Below are positions 44,172 through 58,200 of a DNA stretch of 64,000 nt, one piece after another (positions within the stretch are counted from its first letter, which is position 1; each line of letters starts with the position of its first letter). Made by a program: the position numbers and the translations under genes. The DNA is from Aquarana catesbeiana (taxonomy: Eukaryota > Chordata > Amphibia > Anura > Ranidae), in assembly GCF_042186555.1 (NCBI RefSeq), contig NC_133336.1:186520599-186584598 (forward strand). The letters run 5' to 3'. Under the pieces are notes generated by a model, which was given only the letters and a program-made list of their open reading frames with translations, was not told the origin of the DNA and searched no databases.

Positions 44172-47100
44172 CTAGGCACAAAAAAATTCCCAACATTGTA
44201 AAAAAAAATAGACAAGACTTCCTCTAGAGAAGGGGTATTCAAACTTTCTAAACAAAGGGCCAGTTTACTCTTAGAGGGGGTGGACTGTGACCAGTGGGCA
44301 TAAACGGTGTCCCACCATTGGTGTCAGTGGGAGGAATAGTGCCCCATCATTGGGGCCAGTGGGAGGAATAGTACCCCATCATTGGTATCAGTGGGAGGAA
44401 TAGCCCCATCATTGATGTCAGTGGGAGGAATAGTGCCCTATCATTGGTTTTACTGGGAGGAATAGTGCCCCATCCTTGGTGTCAGTGGAAGGAATAGTGC
44501 CCCATTGCCCCATCATTGGTATCAGTGGGAGGAATAGTGCCCCATCATTGATGTCAGTGGGAGGAATAGTGCCCCATCATTGGTTTTACTGGGAGGAATA
44601 GTGCCCCATCCTTGATGTCAGTTGGAGGAATAGTGCCCCATCCTTGGTGTCAGTGGGAGGAATAGTGCCCCATCCTTGGTGTCAGTGGGCGGAAGCATGC
44701 CCCATCCTTGGTGTCAGTGGGAGGAAGCGTGCCCCATCCTTGGTGTCAGTGGGAGGAAGCGTGCCCCATCCTTGGTGTCAGTGGGAGGAAGCGTGCCCCA
44801 TCCTTGGTGTCAGTGGGAGGAATCGTGCCCCCTCTTTGGTGTCAGTGGGAGGAACAGTGCCCCATCTTTGGTGTCAGTAGGAGGACTCGTGCCCCATCTT
44901 TGGTGTCAGTAGGAGGAATAGTGTCCCATCCTTTGGTGTCAGTGGGCGGAATGTTGCCATGTTGTTGGTAGCAGGAACTATGCCCCACGGTTGCTGACAG
45001 TGGAGGGAATAATGCCCCAAGGCTAGCTAAAAGCAAGCAAAGGGCCGCAGTTTGGGGACCACTGCTCTAGGATACCTGGAAATCACTTATTAAGGAAAGT
45101 GAATAAGGTAGAACTTACAGGGAAAACTTCTGACTGGCTGGCTTGCGGCTGTACATGTGTGTCTGCGGTGTTCGGCCCATGGTGCTGATTCTGCCACTGT
45201 GGCCAAACTCCTACTGCATCGGCTGCCCGCGTCTGGAATGGCACCCGCGGCTGTCCCACCTCTGTAGCTGCAAAAACAAGGTTGGTTAAACCCCTGAAAC
45301 ATTTAAGCTGAGATGTGCAGAGATGAACTTAAAGCTTCAGCTGCCACCTTGGTAGGACAGCCCCCCCAATGGTGTGACAGCCCACTTATAAGGTAGCAGA
45401 AAGAGTCTTGTGCATAACCCATAGCACCTAATCAGATGCAATTTCTGTTAAAGGGTCTGTCCAACCAACACTGGCTTGCTACTTATGTCTCCTGAAACAG
45501 TCCAACCAGAACTAACTTGCTACTTATAGGTCTAGGGGAGACCAGCAGTGAGGTTTCCTTGACCATCTTGGAGGCGTGACCATCCCTACCTTGCCAATTC
45601 TGTGGCATTTTCTATTATATAAAAGAAACTAAAAATCCAAAATTGTTTTATCAAACAGGTAGACCTGATAAACCAAGAGAAATACAACACCACTGGAGTT
45701 TTTGAGGGATACAGGAAAGTCTAAAGGTGGTTTACCTTACCAGCAGCTGTTGGGAACTAAATGGAAAATGAATCTCACCGGGTGGAGTTCAACGCTTAGT
45801 TTAAGCAAATCATATAGGCGTACCAATAACAATAAGCTGTGCGTGTCAAAGCAAGCCAGATCACCAGAATAGATCCCTAGTGGCATACAATTTCTCTGCA
45901 CATGCCCCAGGAGCCCCCCAAAATTCTTAAGTTAAAGAGTACCTCTACCACTTTATAATACTACACAGGTGCCTCTTATTAGTCTCCAAAAACATGGAAT
46001 GCCCCAAGCGTGCCTAAGAGCTACATTCTAAAAGGTGGGAAATGCACTTTGATTTAGAGAGTCCGCCGGGTGCGGTGCAGAGGATATTTAAGCTGCTAGC
46101 TGTATGCGAGATTGCCTAGTAAAACCTACCTTTATACACAGCTTAATTGTATTCATCTTCTATATGATAGATTAACTTTAAGTAATTGATACCAAATGGT
46201 CTTACATTAGCCAAACCCCCAGTGCAGTGGTAGACACACAATGGTCTGTACAAGACATAAATACAGCTTTGTTGAAGGAGGCAGGTCATGTCTCCCCAAA
46301 ATTAAATCAGAGATGCACCTACTCTTTTGAAAGTCAAAAGTCTCTGGATGGGATTGTATTGTTATACACCTAGAATGATGCAAGATCAACTATTATGCCA
46401 CAATCTCTCCTTAGCGTAGACCATCTTTGGAGAGTACAGCACTAGCACATAGAAGAAAACTGCAGTCATATATGGGATGCATAGAATGGCCCATCAGAAG
46501 CCTGGGCTTACCAAAGCTGTTGGCCCTACTGGCCAGGTTAGGATAGGCAGATCCAGCTGGAGAGGATGTGGAACTCTGGGAGGACAATGGACTGAAGTTG
46601 GCTGTTGTTGCCTGGAAGTTACCCATACCAAATGGAGGAGACTGTGTCTTTGTCTGTAGAGAGGAGAACACAAGGATATCTCAATAGTCTGTCTGCAATC
46701 ATTTCAGGTAAATACCAACTGGGCCAGACAGAAAATGATAACATGATTCTGCTGAAAGTCGTTAAATAATCTAAATTGATTGTCCTATTCATAAAAAGGA
46801 CGTGCACAATCTTTGTCAGCTCCATCTGTAAATTAAAATTGAACCCATGTAGATAAATAGGATTCATTTAAATTAGACTACCAAGTCTGACTACTCATGT
46901 AGTAAAACTACAAACAGTTTGCAACCTGATGGAGTAAAGCCAGAACAGGCATGTGTTTAAAGTGAAACTGACACTTTGTGTGGCTCAGCACAATTCTGAG
47001 TAGCAGTCATGGGCCCCCGTTCTCATAACCTCAGTTTTGCTAAATGCCTATTTAATTTACATGGGGAGTACCAATAGCATGGGGGCACAAAATCTATCGT

Positions 47101-50100
47101 TTGAAGGACTCACACATCACATACCATTCATTGATCCAATGTGGGAACCTCTCTATAAGTCATTGCTCCTGCATGGGGTCACTAGAAGTCTGAATCCAAG
47201 GATTCCAGGCACTCTGCGGTGCTAACTTTATAATTCTGGTTTAGTGGGGTTACATAAACTAATTTTAGTTGAATATGTTTTACTATAGTTGGACCTGCTG
47301 AAAACATTCACTTTAGCGTGTTGTGTCAAGGGAAAAGTGCTGGGAAAATGTTTTCACAATGAAAAGAAAGACAATCGCTAAAAGTTAGCAGGATGGAGGC
47401 AGGTTGCTGACCAAGCTAGAATACTTGACTGCAGCATAGAAAAGTGAGGTTTCCAAACAAGAACATCTGGATCAGAAGAATGAACAGACCTTCATGTCTA
47501 GAGAGCAATACCTAATACATTTGAGAGCAGTAACGGCTTTTCATACCTGTGCTGTGAAGGATGGCCTTGCGGCGGAGCTCCAGTTGGTCCCGGTGACTTG
47601 TGTTGGGCTTGTGTGCCGAGATATCTGAGCCAGGATCTGGCCAGCAGATACAGGCTGCTGGATTATGTTGGCTGGTGGCACCATTGAACTATTCCTACAA
47701 TGACAAGGGACATAATAAACATCTATTACACACCCCCCTGTACACTGCAGCATAAGCAACACCCAGACTACTTAAACCTAGGATGTATGTGTCATTTCTA
47801 AACATGGTTTATAATTACATTTTGTTAAAAGTAAAGTATGGGTTTTTTTTTTGTTTTTTTTTTAAGATTCATACTTACCTAAGTGGATGCAGCATCTGTT
47901 CCCCGGTGCCTCTAACAATGGGAACCGAGCATTCCAACACCACGGATCGCTCAGTTCTCACAGTTCTCCGAGCAGAGAGCTGGTGACCGTCAGTCACAGT
48001 TCTCTGCTCTACCCCCTCCTCGCTCACTGGAGTGCTGGGCTGTTTGGGGGGATGGGAGTGGCTGGCTTTGGCTGAGCCGGGTGTCGGTCCAGGGATCTGG
48101 GCAGATCCCAACTCCATGGTGGTGATGATGTCGAGCCTGGACCGACTCGGACGTCAGCAGAGAGCAGACTTCAGCCCGCTCTCTGCTGAAAACGGGTCAC
48201 AGGAGTGCAGAACAAACTAGGGTGGGGGCTGTGGTCACATGATCGGAAGCCAGTCTGTTAGTGGGGACCATGACCGGTCTTTGACAGCTCGGTCTTTGTG
48301 CTGGGCGCACTCTCAGCAGAAACATTGGCTGCCCAGTGATGCATGTGTGTGGCGTGTGGGCGTCAAAGCCTACTCTTATCATTGCACTTCTGTATTACGT
48401 GGGCAACAACTGATTGGGTAAAGCTACTCTTTAACAATTAATGGGTACAATTCATGCCAGTAACAAATAAGGCAAACCTGTCATATGCCAATGCAGGGAA
48501 AAGCACAGGTTTGATTTAAAGCCCAACTCTAGGAATTAAAAAAAAAAACACTACTCATGCAGAGGTCCCTGCACTGTAAGGGTGGCTAAATACCCAGGAT
48601 GAAGAATAATGTGTAATACCTTTACTCATCGCTCCGGTGTTCTTCTCCACACAGACTTAAGAGAAATTCCTCGCCCTCTTTACATGCAGGACTGTTGGCC
48701 CTGCATGTAAAGACACCCTCCCAGAACTGGACGACCGCGCTGTAGCCGTCTTTCAGCTACAGTGCGGTCGGCAAGTGATTAAGAATGGGACAAAAACTGA
48801 AATTTGTAACACCCTCATATAGATTTCTATTTCATTCCATAAAAGTACTGTAATGATGAATACCTTCTCAACATGTACTGCTGTGATGCTATGATGTGTA
48901 TTCACTATAATGCTTATTTATTTAGGTCATAACATACATTGGATCCTGGGCATCATACCTGAAGTTATCCACGGGACGAGGGGCTGGGGTGAAAGTGCTG
49001 GCTTGTGGGAAGAGCTGCTGGTTGACAGGGACTCCACTGGGGTTGAGTGCTTTGTTCTGGTCTGTTATGGGAAAGATAACATGTCTTAAAACTTAGACTA
49101 ATAAAACCAAGCATTTCAGTTCTGCATGAAAAACTTTTTATGGGCTCAATCACTCACTGAACTCTTAGGCTTCATTCACATATATGCCAATTGGATGCGT
49201 TTTGAAACTGCATCTGATTCGCTTGACGTGAAATGGCAGCCTTTTCTATGGAGCTGGTTCACATATATGCGGTGCAGTGGAAGTGCAAATTCAATAGGAG
49301 TCCTGTGTGTTTTCTGAGCACCAGATTCATAACAGGCCCCACGCCATAATGTGAAAAAAAAATAAAAGAAAAATGGAGTCGCCCCCCCCATCCCCCCCCC
49401 CAATCTATACCGGACCTTTATCCGAGCATGCAGCCTGGCAGGCCAGGAAAGGAGGGGGGGGGGAGCGAGAACCCCCCCTCCTCCTGAACCATACCAGGTC
49501 ACATGTCCTCAACATGTGGGGAGGGGGGGTGCTTTGGGCCCCCCTACCCCAAAGCAGGGGCCCTCCCCATATGAATGAGTATGGGGTACATTATACCCCG
49601 ACTCAGTCATCAAAAAAAAGTGTCAAAAAGAAATAAACACAGACCGTTTTTGACAATTCCTTTATTAAACAAAAACAATGTCCCCCAGTGTAGATCCATT
49701 GTCAATCACGACGCCTGCCACACCACTGACCCAGAAAAAAAGAAAGCTCTGCCTGCACCGAAGGCTTCTGTCATCTGCCTGCTCCGCCGCCTGACAGTTC
49801 TTAAAAAGCTAAGAGGCTGGGCCACCTGGTGGCACCGCCCTCTTGTGATGTCCCCAACCCAGCATGCACTAGTCGATGACTTAAGCACTTCAGCCCCAGA
49901 AGATTTGGCTGCTCAATGGACCATGCCATTTTTTTTGCGATATGGCACTGCGCTGTTTTAACTGACAAGTGCACGGTTGTACGACGTTGTACCCAAACAA
50001 AATTGACGTCCTTTTTTTCCCACAAATAGAGCTTTCTTTTGGTGGTATTTGATCATCTCTGCGGTTTTTATTTTTAGCGCTATAAACAAAAAAAGAGCAA

Positions 50101-51943
50101 CAATTTTGAAAAAAAAAAAAAAAAAAAACACAATATTTTGTACTTTTTGCTATAATAAATATCCCCGATTTTTTTTTAAAAAAAGCAAATTTTTTCCTCA
50201 GTTTAGGCCAATATGTATTCTTCTACATATTTTTGGTAATAAAAATCGCAATAAGCGTATATTGATTGGTTTGCGCAAAAGTTATAGGGTCTACAAAATA
50301 GGGGATAGTTTTATGGAATTTTTATTTTATTTTTTTCTTTACTAGTAATGGCGGCGATCTGCGATTTTTATTGGGACTGCGACATTATGGCGGACAGATC
50401 AGACACTTTTGACACATTTTTGGGACCATTGGCATTTATACAGCGATCAGTGCTATAAAAATGCACTGATTTACTGTGTAAATGTCACTGGCAGGGAAGG
50501 AGTTAACCACCAGGGGGCGATGAAGGGGTTAACTGTGTTCCCTAGGGAGTGATTCTAACTGTGGGGGGGAGGGGACTGACTGGGTGAGGAGAGTGATCGT
50601 TGTTCATACTTAGTATGAACAACAGATCGCTCTCCTCACCCCTGACAGCACGGAGATCTGTCTGTTTACATTGACAGATCTCTGTTCTGGGTGGAGCGAC
50701 CGCAGGTGCCCGGCGGCACGCGCATCGGCTCCAGCGGCGCGCGCCCCCCTAGTGGTCAAGAGGTGAACCACCGTATAGTTACGTTGATTCGCCCAGGGGA
50801 GCCAACCTGCCGCAGTTCAAATGCAGTGGTTAATCGGGAAGGAGTTAAGCTACTGACGGCTGAATAACAGCAGATAGGCTAGATAGTTAAACTCCGCCTT
50901 TGCATGCAGCAACACTCCAATTGGGCAGTTTATATGCGCCCATAGCACACAATACCATTATACCACTTTAGAAGTTATAGGGTTGCAATGGCCCACGCCT
51001 CAGTTTTTGTGTGAAGATCCACTATAGGTTGTAACCAAGATACCTGGAAAAGCATTTTGTACCAAGAATGTCTGCCTTTAACTGGTTTAATTTTTATAGA
51101 TTTATTACTAGGGATGATGGTAAATTGAGCATATACATGAAGTGTACGTACGGTAATATTGTTTTAAAAAGTAATAATAAAGAACATATACTGCTCTGTG
51201 ACCCACCTGTGTTGATGCCACCATAGATTTCAGCAAACCTGGGATCTCTCTCCTGGCCATAGAGGGAATCTGATTTTTCCAGGGCTTTGCTGTGGTCAGA
51301 AACTGCTGACCCCACTGGCTGAACTGGAACCTGTTTGCAAAAAAGAAGAGAGATGGAATGAAAGTCACAAACATAAATTACATACCACCTTTACCTGTGG
51401 TGGAAGTATTAACTACATACCGTTCGGTTACAGTAGATTTACCGTGACTTTGCCTGCTTGCTACTGGGTTTGGGGTGCCCCCTGCTGACCCACGCTGTGG
51501 TTGGACACAGCAAGATTTTGTCAGCAGGTGTCAGACAATGATTTATGGCTGAGACCTGCTGATCGGCTGTGTCCAATCACAGCACAGAGTCCTGTGTGTA
51601 CAAACACACAGGACTCTGTACACAGAGCAGCGATCTGGCCGTTTCTTTGCAGGGAGAAAAAACAGTCAGATCTCTAAGTAAAAGCAGCACACATTACACT
51701 TCTTAGGTACACAGTTAGCCCCTTGATTGTCCCTAGATGTTAACCCCTTCTCAGTCAGTGTCATCAGTACAGTGACAGTGTACAGTATTATCACTGCAAA
51801 AGTGTCACTACTGATGTCAGTGTACCTCCAAGCGAGGGTCTGTTAGTGCGAGATTGCCCGCCACGCGATCACAGTCTCACTATACATCGCTGATCACCGC
51901 CATTACCAGTATAGCATCATACCTGTGTAAATTCCAGTATTCA

Positions 51944-52018
<75 letters not shown>

Positions 52019-55000
52019 GTGTACTGCTTTTACTAACAGATCTGTCTGTTCAGATCGCTATCTGTGCACAGAGTTCTGTGCGTTTGTCAATGCAGAACTC
52101 TGTGGTGTGATTGGCCACAGTCAATTAGCAGGTTTCAGGCAAAATCATTGGCTGAAATTTGCTTACAAACTCGTTCTGTGTCCAATCACAGCACGGGTCA
52201 GCAGGGGGTGTGCGCATGTGCACTGCCAAACCGTGACATATGGGTACGTCGCAGTGCCTGGCAGTGCTCCCGCTTGCAGTATATTTACTGTGAGTGGGAA
52301 AGCAGGGGGTAAATGTTTAAACAACAAAACCTGTTGTCTATTACATATACAGGCTCTACTTTCTGCTTTGTAGTACTACTTACATATTACCTAGGTTTGG
52401 CATCACATGTGGGTATTACCTAGGGAGGCTCGGCATCACACTAGTAAACTCGGCGTCACATGTGGGTATTACCTAGGGAGGCTCGGCATCACATGTGGGC
52501 ATTACCTAGGGAAGCTCAGCGTCACATGTGGGTATTACCTAGGGAGGCTCAGCATCACACGTGAGTATTACCTAGTGAGCTCGGCGTCACATGTGGGTAT
52601 TACCTAGGGAAGCTCGGCGTCACATGTGGGTATTACCTAGGGAAGCTCGGCGTCACATGTGGGTATTACCTAGGGAGGCACAGCATCACACATGAGTATT
52701 ACCTAGTGAGCTCGGCGTCACATGTGGGTATTACCTAGGGAAGCTCGGCGTCACATGTGGGTATTACCTAGGGAAGCTCGGCATCACATGTGGGTATTAC
52801 CTAGGGAAGCTCGGCGTCACATGTGGGTATTACCTAGGGAAGCTCGGCGTCACATGTGGGTATTACCTAGGGAGGCTCGGCGTCACATGTGGGTATTACC
52901 TAGGGAAGCTCGGCGTCACATGTGGGTATTACCTAGGGAAGCTCGGCGTCACATGTGGGTATTACCTAGGGAAGCTCGGCGTCACATGTGGGTATTACCT
53001 AGGGAAGCTCGGCGTCACATGTGGGTATTACCTAGGGAAGCTCGGCGTCACATGTGGGTATTACCTAGGGAGGCTCGGCATCACATGTGGGTATTACCTA
53101 GGGAGGCTCGGCATCACATGTGGGTATTACCTAGGGAAGCTCGGCATCACATGTGGGTATTACCTAGGGAGGCTCGGCATCACATGTGGGTATTACCTAG
53201 GGAAGCTTGGCGTCACATGTGGGTATTACCTAGGGAAGCTCGGCATCACATGTGGGTATTACCTAGCGAAGCTCGGCATCACATGTGGGTATTACCTAAA
53301 AAGGCTCGGCATCACATTTGGGTATTACTTAGGGAGGTGTGCATGCAAATACAGCCTGCCTAGGAACACCCACTCCTCCAGCCTAGCATCCACCCATCAA
53401 GGCATTTTAATATTTACATAACTCCTCCCAGGAGCCAACCCACTGTGTGTATCAGGGCTGAGGACTCTGAAGAGAAGTACTGAGGCAGGGCTGCTGTGAT
53501 GTTTTCAGGAAGCTATGTACTACCAGACCCTCCCAACAACCATGATCTGCCTTAACTGCATAGAGAAGCACTGAGACTTAGTGTTTCCTGCTAGCCTCTA
53601 AATCACAACAAAAAGTCACATGAGAAATTACTTAAAAATAAACGCTGCAGCGATTGCTCCCACACATACACACATTGCCTTTAAAGCAATCATTCTGAAG
53701 TCTCAGACACTTGCTGTGTTGGCAGTTAATGCACTGATTTTAATTTTTCCTGGAGCTCCTTTTTAAAGGTATTTATTATTTCCTGTCTGACGGTAAAGAT
53801 GAAATCACATCAATGTAAACATAATAAAATATATATATCATATCTTAACAAACCAGCAACACTAGACATTGCAATTAGGCTGTCAGTAGGATTGATGATA
53901 TGAAGAATGGCTCACCTGTGTATGGTTGTACGTGCCCAGATTATCCCTGCTGCTTACAACATCCATGTCTGCTTGGGGCGGAGGCTGTTGTCTGTGCAAA
54001 GAACAAATTATTACATAATAAATCTTCAGATATTTACATAGTGTGTAACCCCTGTCTGAAGCTCATACAACGTGAATAACATTGAATAACATTAAATGAC
54101 ATTAAAATGTCATGTGCACCATTCCAATAAGAAGGGCCCAATTGAAAAGCTCTATAATTTTATAACATTGGTCAATGATGGAAGATCCACAATGAAAAGA
54201 AAACTAGTATAAGTTTGTTTTCCTGTTTAAATGACAGGCTTTGTAAAATGTGGAGAACGAATGAAATGCACAGGATGAAACCAAAGAAAAGACAAAAATG
54301 GGGGATAAAGCCGGGTACACACGGGCCATATGTCTGGAGACATTTGCCGGTTAAAAAAAAAAAAAAAAAAACGACCAGAATTCGCCCCGTGTATGTCGGA
54401 TGAGCATGCTGGAAAACGAGCGGCCGACCGACTTCCAATCAGTGCTCTCAGCCAATGGTGGAAGGCGCTGATTGGAGTATTCTGGCGAGGGGGCCATTCC
54501 CCTGTGAGAACACAACAGCACAGTGGGGAGATCGCTGTACTAAACGTCGGGTGGTTAGTACAGCGGCTCTGACCGGAGCGGTCAGCCCTGTTTTTTTTTT
54601 TGTTTTTTGCACAACCTACCAGGCTTAAGTGTGGGCAGGAGTGTGAAAGAATACAATTGGTGGAATTCAATATAGCACCACCTTCACTTTTCTGGCGCTT
54701 TAACCCTTTAAAAAGGCCTGCGGTACAGGTACAGAAACCCTACTGCCCATTTTAGTAACTTTTCCCAACATGTGCGGTAGATTCAGGTAGTTTTTAATAA
54801 GCTCTCTTTTACAAAGTGGCACTATTAATGCACCAGATTCAAAAATAATTATCTCCAGTTTGTTGAACAGTCTGGGTCCCCCACCAGTGCCACCATCTTT
54901 TTCCTGGGTGCTGGGCTTTGGGTATCACCATTGGCCAAATCGGGATGACGTAGCACCTGCGTACGAGCAGGAGTCAGTCATCCCTGCACATGGGGATCGC

Positions 55001-55256
55001 TGCTGGTGCTGTGAGCTGAGCTGCGCATATGCAGTTCAGTTTACATGTCGTAGAAATGTAAGCAGGCAGGTAGGTGTTTTTTTTTTTTAATCACCAATGT
55101 CTCTTCTGTGATAATAGTCTGCCTGCTCTCAGTTAGAGCTACACGATTAATCGTCAAGAATCGTTATTGCGATTTTTTCCCCGTTGCGATCTTGACAAAA
55201 GTGTCACGATTCTTTCTACGCAAGGAATTCTTTCTGCTCTTCTGAAGCCACAGCCC

Positions 55257-55287
<31 letters not shown>

Positions 55288-58200
55288 CAGTCTGCCAAGA
55301 ATCACAACATTCTTTAGCAGTGGAACTTCAGTATAAACATTGTAATGCACCGTACACACGGTCGGATTTTCATACGGAAAATGTGCGACGGGAGCTTGTT
55401 GTCGGAAGCTCTGACTGTGTGTAGGCTCCATCGGAATTACCGTCACACAAAATTTGAGATGTGGATCTCAAATTTTCCGATGACAAAATCTGTTGTCGTA
55501 AATTCCGATCGTGTGTACACAATTCCGACGCACAAAGTTCCACGCATGTTCGGAATCAAGCAGAAGAGCCGCACTGGCTATTGAACTTAATTTTTCTCGG
55601 CTCGTCGTACGTGTTGTACGTCACCGCGTTCTTGACGTTCGGAATTTCCGACAAGATTTGTGTGACCGTGTGTATGCAAGACAAGTTTGAGCCAACACCT
55701 GTCGGAAAAAATCCGATGGATTTTGTTGTCAGAATGTCCGATCGTCTGTACGGGGCATTACAATTTGTCAAAGGAATAGACTTTGTGTGTAAATGAGGAA
55801 AGTTTACCACTTAAACACTAAACTTTTTTCTGACATTTGTTGGTTTTTAAGTTAAATAATTTTTTTTGCTAGAAAATTACTTAGAACCCCCAAACATTAT
55901 ATATATATTTTTTTAGTAGAGACCCTAGAGAATAAAATGGTGGTTGTTGCAATAATTTATGTCACACTGTATTTGCGCAGCGGTCTTTCAAATGCATTTT
56001 TTGGAAAAAATTACTTTAATGAATTAAAAAAATAAATTAAAAAAATAAATAAATAACCAATAAAGTTAGCCCAATTTTATTCGTATAATGTGAAAGATTT
56101 TACGTCGCGAGAATTGTGATCTTTTTATTCTAAGCAAAAAAACCGTGATTCTCATTTTGTCCAGAATCGTGCAGCTCTACTAGTCTATTATATGAAGACT
56201 TCTGTTCCGCTTTAAGACCCACTCTAACTTGGTGTACATAGATAGGCACAATGCCTGTCCCCGTACACAGTGTAGCCGAGCAGCGCATTTGCTGCCACTA
56301 CCTTCTCCCTGTCACTGATTGTCAAGGATGCTGTCGGCTGTACAGCTTACAGGCTCCCACCAACCAGTAGCACTGCATTGGGCAGAGCCTGATTGAGAAA
56401 CTGATACACCAGTTCCCTACTCACCTTGTAATTGAAAGCAGGCAGTGGGTGGATTCTTTAGCCAATAGCAGGCTGTCTATTGGTTAAGGTTCTGCCCACT
56501 GCCAACTTATGAATAAGCACCTGCCTTGACGGTGTGAAACGCGTTAGTGGTTCTATCCCTGCTGTATGGATTTATATGAATAAAAAAAATTGTTTTTCAT
56601 TGGAGTGGGGCCATCCAGACTTTTTGTTCTTGTCTCTGATGTTGGACTTAGGAGAAAGTCTGGGACAGCACTGGCAATATTTTTTATCTTATACAGGGGA
56701 ACTGAGATCACATTTTTTATTTATTTCAGGAACTTATATAGCGCCGTGAATTTACACAGCGCTTTACATATACATTGTACATTCACATCAGTCCCTACCC
56801 TCAAGAGCTTACAATCTAAGGTCTCCAACTCACATTCATACATGCATATACTAGGGCCAATTTAGACAGGAGCAAATTAACCTACCAGATGAAAAAAAAT
56901 AATAACTGGAGTTCTACTTTAAGTAATTTCTGGTGGGGACTAGTAATTGCTATGACAGATGTATTTACCTCCTTGACCTATACAAATTTCTCCTATCTAC
57001 GCAACAGCTTCAAGCTATTTGAGAGCTTCAATATCTGGACAATGTAATAACTGAATTCCTATTTCTGCAGACAGTGAGTTACTGATGAAGCTGAACACAT
57101 TGAGGTTGATTTGCTAAATCTGGAATGTGCAAAATTTGGTGCAGCTGTGAATAGTAGCCAATCAGCTTCTACTTCAGGTTGTTCATTTAAGCTTTGACAA
57201 AAAAAAAAAAACTGGAAGCTGATTGGTTTCTATGCAGAGCTACACCAGATTTTGCACTCTCCAGCTTTAGTAAATCGACCCCAGTGTGTTTGGTATGTCA
57301 GGGCACCATATAGATAGTGAAGAGTGCCAGAATGACAGAAGAATGAAGACATGCTGGTAGGTTAATTGGATCCTGTCTAAATTGTCGCTAGTATGTATGA
57401 ATGTGAGTTAGGGACCTTAGATTGTAAGATCCTTGAGGGTAGGGACTGATGTGAAAGTACAATGTATATGTAAAGCGCTGTGTAAATTGATGGCGCTATA
57501 TAAGTACCTGAAATAAATAAATAAATAAAGAATGTAAACTACATTCCAGGCTAATGCAGATAACAAGATCACAGCACAGCTAAAACTTAACACAAGGTGG
57601 CAGCAAAAAAGCAACACTTGTGTTAAAGTAAGTTTTTCTAATTGGACCTGTAAACGGACTTAAAGCGGAGTTCCGCTTAAAAAAAAAGCAATTAAAAGTC
57701 AGCAGCTACAAATACTGCAGTTGCTGACTTTTAATAATCGGACACTTACTTGTCCCAGGGTCCAGCGATGTGGGGGAATGACGCCCCGCTCATCTTCCCC
57801 TCCTCTCTGCGGCGCCGGCATTGTCACTGTGGGTGCCCAGCTGTGGCTTCACAGCCGGGCACCCACTGCGCATGAGCGAGCTGCGCGGCGTCTTGTGACT
57901 GGCATCTGTGACCCAGATGATTGCCCAGAGGGAGGGGGAGAGGTGAACAGACTTCCGGCGCCGCAGAGCCCATGGAGGAAGTGGGAGCTGGAACCCTCTA
58001 AAAAGAGGGTTTCCGCTCCCCCCCCCCCCCCCAAAAAAAATGATATGCCAAATGTGGCATGTCAGGAGGTCACCTTCCCTTAAAGCAGAAGTTCCATTTT
58101 CGGGTGGAACTCCGCTTTAACTGCGCCTCTGAAACGATTATGTACACCAAAATTCTTTTTATAATTCTGGTGGCTGCATGTGACACCCGCTCCCCATTAT

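Noticed and set aside
44644..44971. Overlapping frames of 78-87 codons
   Set aside because: 32 bp minisatellite inside a hAT element.
49373..49961. Two frames of 87 and 128 codons in an ARNT intron
   Set aside because: G/C homopolymer-rich intron sequence; no recognisable domain, and they end in transposon sequence.
52392..53345. CRISPR-like regular repeats
   Set aside because: Units are contiguous without unique spacers, and the host is an animal genome.
52722..53363. 213-codon frame MWVLPREARRH repeat
   Set aside because: A 33 bp tandem array in an ARNT intron; the period being a multiple of three explains it.
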